Part shown: positions 7,379 to 15,984 of the stretch, one piece after another
Layout: the number at the start of each line of letters is the position of its first letter
Position numbering within the stretch: position 1 is the first letter of the stretch
NCBI GenBank assembly: GCA_018266955.1
Contig: JAFDZI010000045.1
Span: 1 to 49,507 of the forward strand
DNA length: 49,507 nt
Source of the DNA: Bacteroidota bacterium
GTDB taxonomy: Bacteria > Bacteroidota > Bacteroidia > Flavobacteriales > Weeksellaceae
Direction of reading: 5' to 3'
Notes under the pieces: model-generated
What the model was told of the DNA's origin: nothing
Database searches by the model: none
What the model saw: the letters and a program-made list of their open reading frames with translations, nothing else
Translations under genes and position numbers: made by a program

Positions 7379-9061
7379 TTATTTTTTTACTTTTTTTCTT
7401 TTTAAAACTTTTGTTTTACTTTCTGTAGAAACATTGTTTTTGTAAAAATGAGCATAAGCATATACGGCAGCTTTGTACAAATCTATAACGCCACCTGACA
7501 GAGAAACCGACTCAAAACTAGCATTATCGCCATTAGGCAACATGGTTTTTGAATTGGACTTATTCACTGTTTTTACTAAACTTTCAATTATTTCTGCTGG
7601 ACTTAGTGTTGGCATGTATGCTAAAAGTACAGCAGCTGCTCCAGCCACCACAGGTGATGCCATAGAGGTTCCTTGTTCGTACTTATACTTTCCGTCCACC
7701 ACAGTTGAGTAAATTTTATCACCCGGTGCAAAGACATCCACCATTTTCTTATTAAAATTAGAAAAATCTGCTCTTAAATCATCCGATTTATTGGTACTTG
7801 CCCCTACCGTGATTACATTATTTACGAAAGATTTTTCGTCTTTTGAATTTTTAAAATTTGTTGGATAATTTTCATTGAGTTCTATATCTTCGTTATCATT
7901 TCCAGCAGCATGCACCAAAAGTACTCCTTTGTCCTGTGCATATTCCATCGCAGTCCACACTCTTTCTTTGTCTGGAGAAAAAGATTTTCCGAAACTCATA
8001 TTAATAATTTTAGCACCATTATCCACCGCATATCGGATGGCATTGGCCACATCCTTATCACGCTCATCTCCATTAGGCACAGTTCTTACAGACATTATTT
8101 TAGCAACTTTAGAAGCAACCCCATACTGCACTTCATTTCCTTGTGGGTAACCAGCAATAATTCCTGCCACATGCGTTCCATGCAGGGCATCGGGACCTTC
8201 GTAGTGGTTATTACCATATTTAGATTGGTATAAATCGTTTTGGTCATCGCCTACAATATCTCTGGAATCATATTCTAAATTGTATTGTTGCGTAGCTTGA
8301 GGTTTAAAGTAATCCAATGCTTCTTTCATTTGACCGGTAAGAAATTCCTGAACTTCTTTCGCTGATTTTCCTTTAACCTGATCGTCATTAGCAATTTGCG
8401 ATAATATTTGTACTCCAATAGCTTGTTCTGGTGTGCTTGGCTTGATTGATGCTATGGTTTCTGGAGTAAGTTTTTTATCGCCCAACATTCCTACAATACT
8501 CGGGATTGCATCATTTATTCTCTTATAGATTTCATAATTTTGTTTGGCTTCGATGCTTTTTTTGGTGAAAATTTCTTTGGCCTTCATGTACATATCAAAC
8601 TCTTTTGGTAATTTCCCTTGGTTCGATTTATTGCTTACAGAATCTTCCCCCTCAAATAAAGGCTTGTATTTTCTTACGATTCTAGTAACTTCTAAATTAT
8701 CTACATCTACATCTCCATTCTTTCCGCCAATGAAGTTCCAACCATGTACATCGTCTATATATCCGTTATTGTCATCGTCTTTGCCATTATTGGGTACTTC
8801 GTTCGGATTGACCCATATATTCTTTTTCAACCCAGGATGGTCCACTTCTACCCCACTATCCAATACTGCTACAACGACTGTTTTGGGTTTCAACCCTTTT
8901 GATTCCAAAAATTTGTAAGCATTTTGGGTATTGATACCATATACTTTTGTAGAAGCTAAATCTTTATGATACCATGTCATTAAATCTTTATCAGTAGTTG
9001 TATTTTGTGCAAATGACACTGCAATTGTAAAAAACGATGCAGCTATAAAAAGTTTTTTCAT
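7379..9061 (-). CDS. Secreted S8 family serine peptidase (subtilase)
   Basis: Subtilisin-fold protease of 560 residues with a Sec signal peptide ending near residue 19 (VSFAQ). The catalytic triad is D68 in VLDSGVE, H294 in HGTHVAG and S466 in GTSMASP; the oxyanion asparagine is in HAAGND near 388. About 225 residues separate D68 and H294, much more than in subtilisin. This insertion begins with a calcium-binding-like DDDNNGYIDD and continues with a lysine-rich helical segment. There is no clear N-terminal I9 prodomain and no type IX sorting tail: the C-terminus is a basic KRKKVKK stretch, so the protein probably stays in the periplasm or is lost from it by other means. The substrate is unknown. 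Confidence 0.92.
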   Translation of the reverse strand: MKKLFIAASFFTIAVSFAQNTTTDKDLMTWYHKDLASTKVYGINTQNAYKFLESKGLKPKTVVVAVLDSGVEVDHPGLKKNIWVNPNEVPNNGKDDDNNGYIDDVHGWNFIGGKNGDVDVDNLEVTRIVRKYKPLFEGEDSVSNKSNQGKLPKEFDMYMKAKEIFTKKSIEAKQNYEIYKRINDAIPSIVGMLGDKKLTPETIASIKPSTPEQAIGVQILSQIANDDQVKGKSAKEVQEFLTGQMKEALDYFKPQATQQYNLEYDSRDIVGDDQNDLYQSKYGNNHYEGPDALHGTHVAGIIAGYPQGNEVQYGVASKVAKIMSVRTVPNGDERDKDVANAIRYAVDNGAKIINMSFGKSFSPDKERVWTAMEYAQDKGVLLVHAAGNDNEDIELNENYPTNFKNSKDEKSFVNNVITVGASTNKSDDLRADFSNFNKKMVDVFAPGDKIYSTVVDGKYKYEQGTSMASPVVAGAAAVLLAYMPTLSPAEIIESLVKTVNKSNSKTMLPNGDNASFESVSLSGGVIDLYKAAVYAYAHFYKNNVSTESKTKVLKRKKVKK

Positions 9062-9273
9062 ATTATTATATATAATTATTTAATATTCATATTCATTGCC
9101 TTTCTAGAATGGTTTTGTTGTTTAAAGTGTTTGGTAAAAGGCAAATTCATGGATCAATATTCACTTTAATTTTTATAAGATTCTATTTTATTGAAATTAC
9201 TTACTTCAATAATTGTTAGATTGATATTAAATTTATTTTTTAAGTTTAAAAAATGAGCAATCTCGATGGATTT

Positions 9274-9900
9274 TCACATAATTAATTTGATTTTTTTAAT
9301 ATAAGTCAAGGATTCCGGGCCTTTGTTACAAATTAAATCTAAAATAGATAAATTTTTCAAGAATCCACCTTTATCGGAGAACACTTGATAATAAGAATCA
9401 AAGCTTAAATTAGTGTCTGTTTTCGGTGAAAAAAAACTTCTCCCGTCCCAATCTTCTGATTGAAACTGATAATCTTGAGTAAGTTGATAATCTACCGATG
9501 ATTTTAAAATTTTCAAAATAATTTGTAAACCATTGAGGTTAAACTCCATTAAATTTTCGGTTTCTAATTGGTATATTTTTCGGAGTTCATCTTGGTAGTA
9601 CTCAAAATAAGGAGCGTTCTTATATGCTGAAACTATGGATTTCCAGTGTTGTGCTTTCCAATTTTCAGCAAAAGACATTTGTACTTCATTTATTTTTTTC
9701 CTGCCCGGCTTTTGGATGGGAATACTGAGGGTAAGTTTTCCATTGGCTCCATATATTTCAGTTCTATTGCGGAATGTTTGCTTAAGAAAAGACTCCTGCT
9801 GTTCTAATTTAACCGAAAAATCTGTTTGAAAAAAATAAGCAAACCACGAAATGGGAGGCAAATAAAAAATGGGTAATAGGATGGATTTATGATGATTCAT
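9274..9900 (-). CDS. WbqC family protein
   Basis: 208-residue cytoplasmic protein of the WbqC family. The N-terminal ILLPIFYLPPISWFAYF matches the family signature in which a short YxPP segment leads into a WF pair, and the segment from VKLEQQESFLKQTFRNRTE to LSIPIQ follows the family order. Members occur in O-antigen clusters and next to lepB in Bacteroidetes; the biochemical role is unproven, with acyl- or aminotransferase-like functions suggested. It follows lepB on the same strand, but a terminator hairpin lies between them. Confidence 0.8.
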   Translation of the reverse strand: MNHHKSILLPIFYLPPISWFAYFFQTDFSVKLEQQESFLKQTFRNRTEIYGANGKLTLSIPIQKPGRKKINEVQMSFAENWKAQHWKSIVSAYKNAPYFEYYQDELRKIYQLETENLMEFNLNGLQIILKILKSSVDYQLTQDYQFQSEDWDGRSFFSPKTDTNLSFDSYYQVFSDKGGFLKNLSILDLICNKGPESLTYIKKIKLIM

Positions 9901-9926
9901 TTCTATTTAAGTGTACTAATATATAC

Positions 9927-9956
9927 CAAAAACACAGGATTTTTTTCCTGTGTTTT
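9927..9956 (-). terminator. Terminator between lepB and wbqC-like gene
   Basis: Perfect 11-bp stem AAAACACAGGA/TCCTGTGTTTT (9929-9939 with 9946-9956) whose distal arm ends in a T run on the minus strand. It lies 11 bases past the lepB stop, so wbqC expression by read-through would be reduced. Confidence 0.75.
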
Positions 9957-9966
9957 CAAAATTATT

Positions 9967-11604
9967 TTATTTTTTATTGATTAATTTCATGATGGTTTCC
10001 CAACCGAAAAAGAGTACCAATACGATGGCCGCAATCCACCAATACGAGGTTTTGTTGGTCTCGCCAGTATTGGTTGCTTTAAACATTCTGTCCCAACGGA
10101 TTTTGAATGGTGCCTGATAAGAGGAATTGGCATCTGGGAAAGCACCTTGCAAGCTCATCCAAGTAAACATTGGTTTTCCAATAATGTTTTCTTCGGGTAC
10201 AAAACCAAAAAAACGAGCATCTAGAGAGGCATCTCGGTTGTCCCCTATCATCATATAATAATTTTGCTGTATGGTGTAAGTAGCAGTTTCTTTACCATTA
10301 ATGTATATTTTCCCATTTTTGGTTTCCAGTTTGTTATGCTCGTATTCAGAAATAATCCATCGATACTCTGGTAGAGTTTCTTGGTTAAGAGTAACAACAT
10401 CTCCCTTTTTTGGGATTTTCAATGGCCCATATTGGTCTTGATTCCACTTTTTATTGATTGGGAAAATAGACTGGGTAGTGTCTATATTTTTGGTATAAGC
10501 AGAACGATCAGCATTTATTTTATACATCACAGCAGCAGAATCTTTCGGCATTATTTCTTCTTTCATCCCCACTACTCCTGGTAAAACTTTAATTTCTTTT
10601 GCCAATCCATCTGTTAGTCCTTGGAAGCGATAAAGGAAGCCTTTATCTGTTTGGTTTTCCACCAAGGGTAAAAATCCATATTTATTATACAAATCCTTCA
10701 CATCCAATTGTTGGGAAGTTTCTACATAATACGCGTGTTGCACCTCTTGGTCGCCCATGGTTTGCTCAGGCTTTCCATTCACAAATAATCTTCCGTCTTT
10801 TATCTGAATTTCGTCTCCTGCAATAGCCACACATCTCTTTACATAAGGATCCTTTCTATCAATAGCCGTATGCACGGAATCTTGTGGATAGTTAAACACA
10901 ACAATATCATTTCTTTGTGGGCTGGAGAACGCAGCAATTCTAGAATAAGGTAGTTTAACGGCTTCTACATAAGATTTTGGATCATCTTTAGGATTACCTT
11001 TCTCCCCTGTATCTTTTATTGTTCCTTGCAAAAACGGTATTGCCAGAGGTCTCATTGGCAAACGATACCCATAACTCCATTTATTAACAAATAAGAAATC
11101 GCCTACCAAAAGTGTTCTCTCCATGGATCCGGTAGGAATCCCGAAAGGTTGCGTTACAAAAGTATGAATGATGGTGGCAAAAACTACAGCAAAAGTAACG
11201 GAACCTACAAAAGATTCTTTTTTCTTTTCTACTTCTTCTCCTGGAAGTAAGAATTGTTCTTCTTCTTGTTTTAACCCAATCTCTTTTGTGTATTGTATAT
11301 ATCCCATATAAAGGAAAGGCAACAACACAGTAAGCCATTGATCGATTGTAGCATCTTTACCAAATTTTTTCATTAAAAATAAATGAAAAACGGACATCAT
11401 AATAGGTCCAACAATGGGTAAATACGCCATTAGCACCCACCATTTAGAATGATTACTTTCTTTTTGAATGATAAAATAATTGTAAAATGGTATAAATGCC
11501 ATCATAGGAGAATAGCCCATTTTTTTGAAAAACTTCCAAGTTGTAACCCCCATGAGTACAGAAAGTACCAATACATAGACGGTATAAAGGATAAAATAAT
11601 TCAT
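9967..11604 (-). CDS. lepB: Signal peptidase I
   Basis: Membrane-bound S26 peptidase that cuts signal peptides on the outer face of the inner membrane. The catalytic serine is S160 in PTGSMERTL and the general-base lysine is K256 in DPYVKRCVAIAGDE. Box E, MIGDNRDASLDAR, lies near residue 460. At 545 residues it is much longer than E. coli LepB (324). The extra length comes from additional N-terminal membrane helices (about residues 1-110) and a large insertion between the lysine and box E, both usual in Bacteroidetes. One further hydrophobic helix lies at the C-terminus. It is downstream of dapB with a 63-base gap. Confidence 0.95.
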   Translation of the reverse strand: MNYFILYTVYVLVLSVLMGVTTWKFFKKMGYSPMMAFIPFYNYFIIQKESNHSKWWVLMAYLPIVGPIMMSVFHLFLMKKFGKDATIDQWLTVLLPFLYMGYIQYTKEIGLKQEEEQFLLPGEEVEKKKESFVGSVTFAVVFATIIHTFVTQPFGIPTGSMERTLLVGDFLFVNKWSYGYRLPMRPLAIPFLQGTIKDTGEKGNPKDDPKSYVEAVKLPYSRIAAFSSPQRNDIVVFNYPQDSVHTAIDRKDPYVKRCVAIAGDEIQIKDGRLFVNGKPEQTMGDQEVQHAYYVETSQQLDVKDLYNKYGFLPLVENQTDKGFLYRFQGLTDGLAKEIKVLPGVVGMKEEIMPKDSAAVMYKINADRSAYTKNIDTTQSIFPINKKWNQDQYGPLKIPKKGDVVTLNQETLPEYRWIISEYEHNKLETKNGKIYINGKETATYTIQQNYYMMIGDNRDASLDARFFGFVPEENIIGKPMFTWMSLQGAFPDANSSYQAPFKIRWDRMFKATNTGETNKTSYWWIAAIVLVLFFGWETIMKLINKK

Positions 11605-11667
11605 ATAATACTCTTTTCTTTGATTTGTTTATTAGTTAGTAAAAAAAAGATCTCTTTTGTTACAAAT

Positions 11668-12372
11668 TTATGATAAACCCAATACATCATTCATCCCAAA
11701 AACTCCTTTCTTTCCTTTAATCCATTCTGCTGCAATCACTGCACCAAGGGCAAAACCACTTCGGCTATACGCAATATGATTAATGTTGATTTCATCTACA
11801 TTGGATTTGTAAGTTACCGTATGGGTACCCGGCACCTCATCTTCTCGTATCGCAATAATACCCAATTCGCTTTCTTGAGTATCGCCCAATTTCCATGAGT
11901 TGAAATGTGGATTATTTTTAATGATTCCCTCTGCTACAGAAATGGCTGTTCCACTAGGTGCATCTTTTTTATGAACATGATGAATTTCTTCCAGTTGAAC
12001 ATTGTATTCGGAAAAGTTATGCATCAATCGGGCTAGTTTTTCATTAAGAGCGAAAAATAGATTAACTCCTAAACTAAAATTAGAGCCATACAAAAAAGCA
12101 GTATTGTTTTCCAAAGCAACTTGATCAATGATTGGCTTTTGTTCCAACCAACCCGTAGTGCCACATACAACGGGAATATGTTGTTCAAGACAAAATTTTA
12201 TATTATCAAAAGCAACTTCGGGCTGGGAAAACTCGATTACTACTTCAGCTCCATTAAGATTATCTAAGGTAGGGGTAGATTTGAGTCTTGCCACCACTTC
12301 ATGTCCTCTTTCAGTCGCAATTTCATCAATTATTTTACCCATTTTTCCGTATCCTACTAATGCTATTTTCAT
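11668..12372 (-). CDS. dapB: 4-hydroxy-tetrahydrodipicolinate reductase
   Basis: Lysine/diaminopimelate pathway enzyme that reduces 4-hydroxy-tetrahydrodipicolinate with NAD(P)H, feeding peptidoglycan and lysine synthesis in the cytoplasm. The dinucleotide-binding start is ALVGYGKMGK, with CGTTGW near residue 91 and the catalytic EIHHVHKKDAPSGTA segment near residue 130, which holds the active-site histidines and lysine. At 234 residues it is slightly shorter than the E. coli enzyme, as in other Bacteroidetes. It starts 12 bases after the DUF5683 gene, so the two are probably co-transcribed. Confidence 0.95.
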   Translation of the reverse strand: MKIALVGYGKMGKIIDEIATERGHEVVARLKSTPTLDNLNGAEVVIEFSQPEVAFDNIKFCLEQHIPVVCGTTGWLEQKPIIDQVALENNTAFLYGSNFSLGVNLFFALNEKLARLMHNFSEYNVQLEEIHHVHKKDAPSGTAISVAEGIIKNNPHFNSWKLGDTQESELGIIAIREDEVPGTHTVTYKSNVDEININHIAYSRSGFALGAVIAAEWIKGKKGVFGMNDVLGLS

Positions 12373-12384
12373 TTTGATTTGATT

Positions 12385-13014
12385 TTAAAAATTATAACTA
12401 AGACTAAGTCCTGTTTTCATGGATTGACCTCCGTATTCATCATACATTACAGCAGGTTTCAGCACCAAATCCGGGTCGTGTCTGCCTTCATACAAATGGG
12501 CATCCACCACTGCATCCACGATATTGAGGATGTAAATTAGTCCTGCAATAGCAATGGCATAATCCCTTTGTCTTTTGGCTTTATCTTGAATATTCCCCAA
12601 CACCTCCTTGGTATAAACGGGATTATTAGAAAACTCATGAGGTAAACCATTGACTGAGGCTACAAATGCTTCACGGTATCGGTTGTATTGCTTTTGGTTC
12701 CACATGGCAATACCTACTCCAGTACCTACTCCACCCCAAACAATGGGAATTTTCCAATATTTTTTATTATAATATTGTCCTAATCCAGGCAAAACTGCCG
12801 AATACAAACCCGCTTTGGTTGGGCTAAGTGCAGTAACTTTGGTTGTTGTATTTTTATTCTGAATTTCTTCCAAAACCTCATTTTGAGATTTTTCATTTCT
12901 GTCTTTTGTTGAATTATTATGGGCTTTAATAAGAGACAACGAATCGTTCTTTTGGATTTGTGCAAAAGAAAAATTAACCATGAGTAGAAAAAAAAGTAAA
13001 CAGAAATTTTTCAT
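12385..13014 (-). CDS. DUF5683 membrane protein
   Basis: 209-residue exported protein with a signal peptide ending near VNFSFAQ. The conserved core is PTKAGLYSAVLPGLGQYYNKKYWKIP (about residues 66-91), followed by a hydrophobic glycine-rich helix and, near residue 160, a second hydrophobic segment around IAGLIYILNIVDAVVDAHLY. This matches the DUF5683 family of Bacteroidetes. The function is unknown. Its start codon overlaps the parB stop by one base (TAATG), which implies translational coupling, and dapB follows after 12 bases. Confidence 0.8.
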   Translation of the reverse strand: MKNFCLLFFLLMVNFSFAQIQKNDSLSLIKAHNNSTKDRNEKSQNEVLEEIQNKNTTTKVTALSPTKAGLYSAVLPGLGQYYNKKYWKIPIVWGGVGTGVGIAMWNQKQYNRYREAFVASVNGLPHEFSNNPVYTKEVLGNIQDKAKRQRDYAIAIAGLIYILNIVDAVVDAHLYEGRHDPDLVLKPAVMYDEYGGQSMKTGLSLSYNF

Positions 13015-13901
13015 TATTTTAAATGAGCCAAAATATTCTCTAGCTCTTCTTCGGAGTTAAAATCAAGAATAATTTTCCCCTTCTTTCCTTTACCAGAGGA
13101 TTTTATTTCCACATTAACATCTAGGGTATCCGAAAGGTTTTTCTGGGCTTTTTTCAAATGATTTGGAAGCTCTTTAATGGTTTTTTCTTTGGCTAATTTA
13201 GGGGCTTTCAATTCTTGAGCAAGCTGTTCTGCTTGTCGGACATTCAATTGATTTTGAATTATTTTTTCAAACAAAATATTTTGATTGGCTTCATCTTCTA
13301 AGCTCAATATAGCCCTTCCATGTCCGGCGGAAATTTCACCACTTCGCACTGCATTCTGAAAATTAGGATTCAGCTTCAACAACCTCAAATAATTGGTTAT
13401 AGTGCTTCTTTCTTTTCCTACTCTGGTACTCAGATTTTCCTGAGTCATTCCTATTTCATCTAATAATCGTTGATAAGTTAGGGCGATTTCTATTGCATCC
13501 AAATCCTCTCTTTGGATGTTTTCCACCAAAGCCATTTCCAACAATTCCTGATCGTTCACCAAACGGATATATGCAGGAATACTTGTAAGTCCGGCTAGCT
13601 TAGAAGCTCTAAATCTTCTTTCCCCCGAGATAATCTCGAATTTTTCTCCATCTTTTCTTAAGGTAATTGGTTGTATTACGCCTAAATTTTTGATGGATTG
13701 CGCCAAGTCGTTTAGGGCTTTTTCATCAAAATAAGTTCTTGGTTGTGTAGGATTGGGAAAAATATCTTCAATGGCAATTTCCATTATATTGCTCACCAAA
13801 GTTTTAGCACCTTCGTCTGCAGCGGTATGGATAGCCACTTTTGATTCAGAACTTAAAATAGCTCCTAATCCTCTACCCATCGCTCTTTTTTTATCTTTCA
13901 T
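13014..13901 (-). CDS. parB: Chromosome partitioning protein ParB
   Basis: DNA-binding CTPase that loads on parS sites and, with ParA, segregates chromosome origins. It is 295 residues long. The N-terminal domain contains IFPNPTQPR (48-56) and the CTP-binding GERRFRA motif (93-99). The central helix-turn-helix is around LSTRVGKERSTITNYLRLL near residue 160, with SAGHGRAIL after it. The C-terminal dimerisation domain is short. It follows parA by 53 bases. I did not find a recognisable parS palindrome in the window. Confidence 0.95.
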   Translation of the reverse strand: MKDKKRAMGRGLGAILSSESKVAIHTAADEGAKTLVSNIMEIAIEDIFPNPTQPRTYFDEKALNDLAQSIKNLGVIQPITLRKDGEKFEIISGERRFRASKLAGLTSIPAYIRLVNDQELLEMALVENIQREDLDAIEIALTYQRLLDEIGMTQENLSTRVGKERSTITNYLRLLKLNPNFQNAVRSGEISAGHGRAILSLEDEANQNILFEKIIQNQLNVRQAEQLAQELKAPKLAKEKTIKELPNHLKKAQKNLSDTLDVNVEIKSSGKGKKGKIILDFNSEEELENILAHLK

Positions 13902-13954
13902 ATCTAAACATTAGCCTAAGGCTAAAAAATCAATTAATATTATTTATTGTACGA

Positions 13955-14728
13955 CTAAGCTTGGAGTAGTTTTTCATTCTTCATCAACACCTCTTCGGCC
14001 AACTGTAGGTACTGAATAGCACCTTTGCTTTCGGCATCGTACATAAGGATACTTTCTCCAAAACTTGGAGCCTCGCTCAAACGAACATTTCGGCTGATGA
14101 TTGTATCGAAAACCATTTCTGGGAAGTGAGATTTTACTTCTTCTACCACCTGATTAGACAATCGTAAACGAGGATCGTACATGGTAAGTAGCAATCCCTC
14201 GATATCTAAATTTTTATTATGGATATTTTGTACCGTTTTGATGGTGTTCAATAATTTACCCAAGCCTTCCAACGCGAAATATTCACACTGAATAGGAATA
14301 ATTACTGCATCTGCAGCGGTCAGCGCATTTACAGTGATGAGCCCTAAACTCGGTGCACAGTCGATAATCACGAAATCGTAATGATCTTTCACTTCATCGA
14401 GCGCTGTTTTCATCATATATTCCCTATTTTCTTTGTCCACCAATTCAATTTCAGCGGCAACCAAATCAATATGAGATGGAATGATTTCCACATTGGGAGA
14501 AGTCGTTTTTTGAATGCATTTTTGGGTATCAACACTATGCTCTAAGAGGTTGTAGGTAGAATATTGTACCTCTTCTACGCCCAATCCGGAAGTAGCATTA
14601 GCCTGAGGATCGGCATCAATCAATAAAACTTTTTTTTCCAAAACACCTAAAGCAGCTGCTAAATTAACTGCCGTTGTTGTTTTTCCTACACCGCCTTTTT
14701 GATTGGCAACACCAATTATTTTCGCCAT
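13955..14728 (-). CDS. parA: Chromosome partitioning ATPase ParA/Soj
   Basis: MinD/ParA Walker ATPase that binds DNA non-specifically when ATP-bound and drives ParB-origin segregation. The deviant Walker A KGGVGKTTT is at 11-19, and LLIDADPQAN and the DFVIIDCAPSLG Walker B follow. A start three codons further upstream (14737, MNF) is open in frame; I chose MAKIIGVANQ because family members begin just before the P-loop strand. The gene heads the leftward block parA-parB-DUF5683-dapB-lepB. A -7 element lies 18 bases upstream. Confidence 0.93.
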   Translation of the reverse strand: MAKIIGVANQKGGVGKTTTAVNLAAALGVLEKKVLLIDADPQANATSGLGVEEVQYSTYNLLEHSVDTQKCIQKTTSPNVEIIPSHIDLVAAEIELVDKENREYMMKTALDEVKDHYDFVIIDCAPSLGLITVNALTAADAVIIPIQCEYFALEGLGKLLNTIKTVQNIHNKNLDIEGLLLTMYDPRLRLSNQVVEEVKSHFPEMVFDTIISRNVRLSEAPSFGESILMYDAESKGAIQYLQLAEEVLMKNEKLLQA

Positions 14729-14745
14729 AAAATTCATTTAAAACA

Positions 14746-14753
14746 CAAAAATA
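14746..14753 (-). promoter_or_regulatory. -7 promoter element of parA
   Basis: Perfect TATTTTTG on the minus strand, 18 bases before the parA ATG. The -33 region is not recognisable. Confidence 0.45.
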
Positions 14754-14829
14754 CATTTTTTTTATTTCCATCTTCTTATCATTCTGAATCACAAATCATA
14801 AATACCTATTTATCAACCTATTGACTATT

Positions 14830-14866
14830 AAAAAAATTATCCACAAATCATTTTGTTTGTGGATAA
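14830..14866 (-). terminator. Terminator of the tonB-like gene
   Basis: Perfect 11-bp stem TTATCCACAAA/TTTGTGGATAA (14837-14847 with 14856-14866, 8-base loop) followed on the minus strand by seven T. It lies 33 bases past the tonB-like stop. The same arms are DnaA-box sequences, see the separate entry. Confidence 0.7.
14837..14866. other. Inverted pair of perfect DnaA-box 9-mers
   Basis: TTATCCACA occurs at 14837-14845 and its complement TGTGGATAA at 14858-14866, separated by 12 bases. Each is identical to the consensus DnaA box TTATnCACA. They lie in the AT-rich 162-base gap between parA and the tonB-like gene. They may bind DnaA, or may simply be the arms of the terminator hairpin that they also form. 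Confidence 0.45.
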
Positions 14867-14898
14867 CATTTTATTTAAAATTTAACAATGACATCAAA

Positions 14899-15729
14899 CT
14901 AATCGAATTGCATACTTATAGGAAAGGAAAAATAACTTCTAACCGAATGACCACCCACTTTAGCAGGAGTCCAATACTGCTGTATAGAGCGAATGGTTCT
15001 TGCGGCTTCTTTATTAAAATTTTCATTATTCCCTTTAACAATTATAGAGGAAATGCGTCCATCTTTTTCCACCACAAATGTAACGGTTGCTTTGAGTACA
15101 TCTTCTGCATCTTCAAAAGCTGTTCCATCAAACCTTTCTCTAATCAATTGTCGGAAAGCATTAATACCACCACTAAATTCGGCTTCTACCTCCACATTTG
15201 TAAAAGGATCATCAGGTAAAGTTTTTAATTCCTTTGGAGGAGTTATTCTTATTTGTTCCGTTGGATGTACAGAGGTGCCATTTCCAGACACGATGGTACT
15301 GGAAGTTACTTCAGTAATTCCATTCCCTTTATTTCCAAGAGGTAAAAATTCTGTTATTTCCATCTTTTCAACATTCCTTTCCTGAAGATTTTTTTTAGGA
15401 ATCCAATTGACACTTGCATCATTTGAAGATTTTTTGTGAATAAAATCACTTTTTAATTCGGATTTTCTTTCTATAGGTAAATCTGGGATATCCTTCCATA
15501 CGATACCTGTGATAGGATCTTCCACAATCCTATCAATTGGTTGAAAATAGGACACTGCTTTAGGAATTAAAGTTAATATCATAACCAATACTGAGCCTAC
15601 AAACAAAGCCTTCCATAGCATTTTACTTTCTTCGCTTCTTAGGACATAGGCTCCATAATTTTTGTTTCTGTTACGAAAAATGACTTCGTTGAAACGAATT
15701 TCTTCCTTAGGGTTAAATAGTAAATTCAT
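14899..15729 (-). CDS. TonB-like energy transducer
   Basis: 276-residue inner-membrane protein. The N-terminal EIRFNEVIFRNRNKNYGAY motif in the cytoplasm is common in Bacteroidetes TonB proteins. One transmembrane helix follows at about 40-60, then a long periplasmic linker that is not strongly proline-rich. A TonB C-terminal domain lies at about 180-276, with the segment from KATVTFVVEKDGRI to PAKVGGHSVRSYFSFPI. It would couple the proton motive force to an outer-membrane receptor. No exbB, exbD or receptor gene is adjacent, so the partner is unknown. Confidence 0.88.
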   Translation of the reverse strand: MNLLFNPKEEIRFNEVIFRNRNKNYGAYVLRSEESKMLWKALFVGSVLVMILTLIPKAVSYFQPIDRIVEDPITGIVWKDIPDLPIERKSELKSDFIHKKSSNDASVNWIPKKNLQERNVEKMEITEFLPLGNKGNGITEVTSSTIVSGNGTSVHPTEQIRITPPKELKTLPDDPFTNVEVEAEFSGGINAFRQLIRERFDGTAFEDAEDVLKATVTFVVEKDGRISSIIVKGNNENFNKEAARTIRSIQQYWTPAKVGGHSVRSYFSFPISMQFD

Positions 15730-15934
15730 TATTATAATTTTTTAGCAATTACACAGATTAAAACATGTTTATTATCAAAACAAACAATATTAAATAAGCA
15801 TATTCACAATAATTAAGCCAAACTTTTAAAGAATAATAAATTTAACATTTTCAAAAAATCAATAGTCAATAAAAACAGGAAAAATCCTTTAAAAACACCC
15901 CTTTTTACCCTTAGTTAACCTTATGTTTTACATA

Positions 15935-15942
15935 TAATTTTG
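15935..15942 (+). promoter_or_regulatory. -7 promoter element of the signal-less subtilase gene
   Basis: Perfect TAATTTTG, 42 bases before the start codon. The -33 region reads TTAG rather than TTTG. The rest of the 255-base gap 15730-15984 is very AT-rich and contains a near-consensus DnaA box (ATATTCACA) and no gene. Confidence 0.5.
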
Positions 15943-15984
15943 CTATACTAAACTAAACAACTCAACAAACTAAAAACCTTAGTC

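Noticed and set aside
7379..9061. Type IX sorting tail on the secreted subtilase
   Set aside because: The C-terminus is a lysine-rich KRKKVKK stretch without the strand pattern of type A or B sorting domains.
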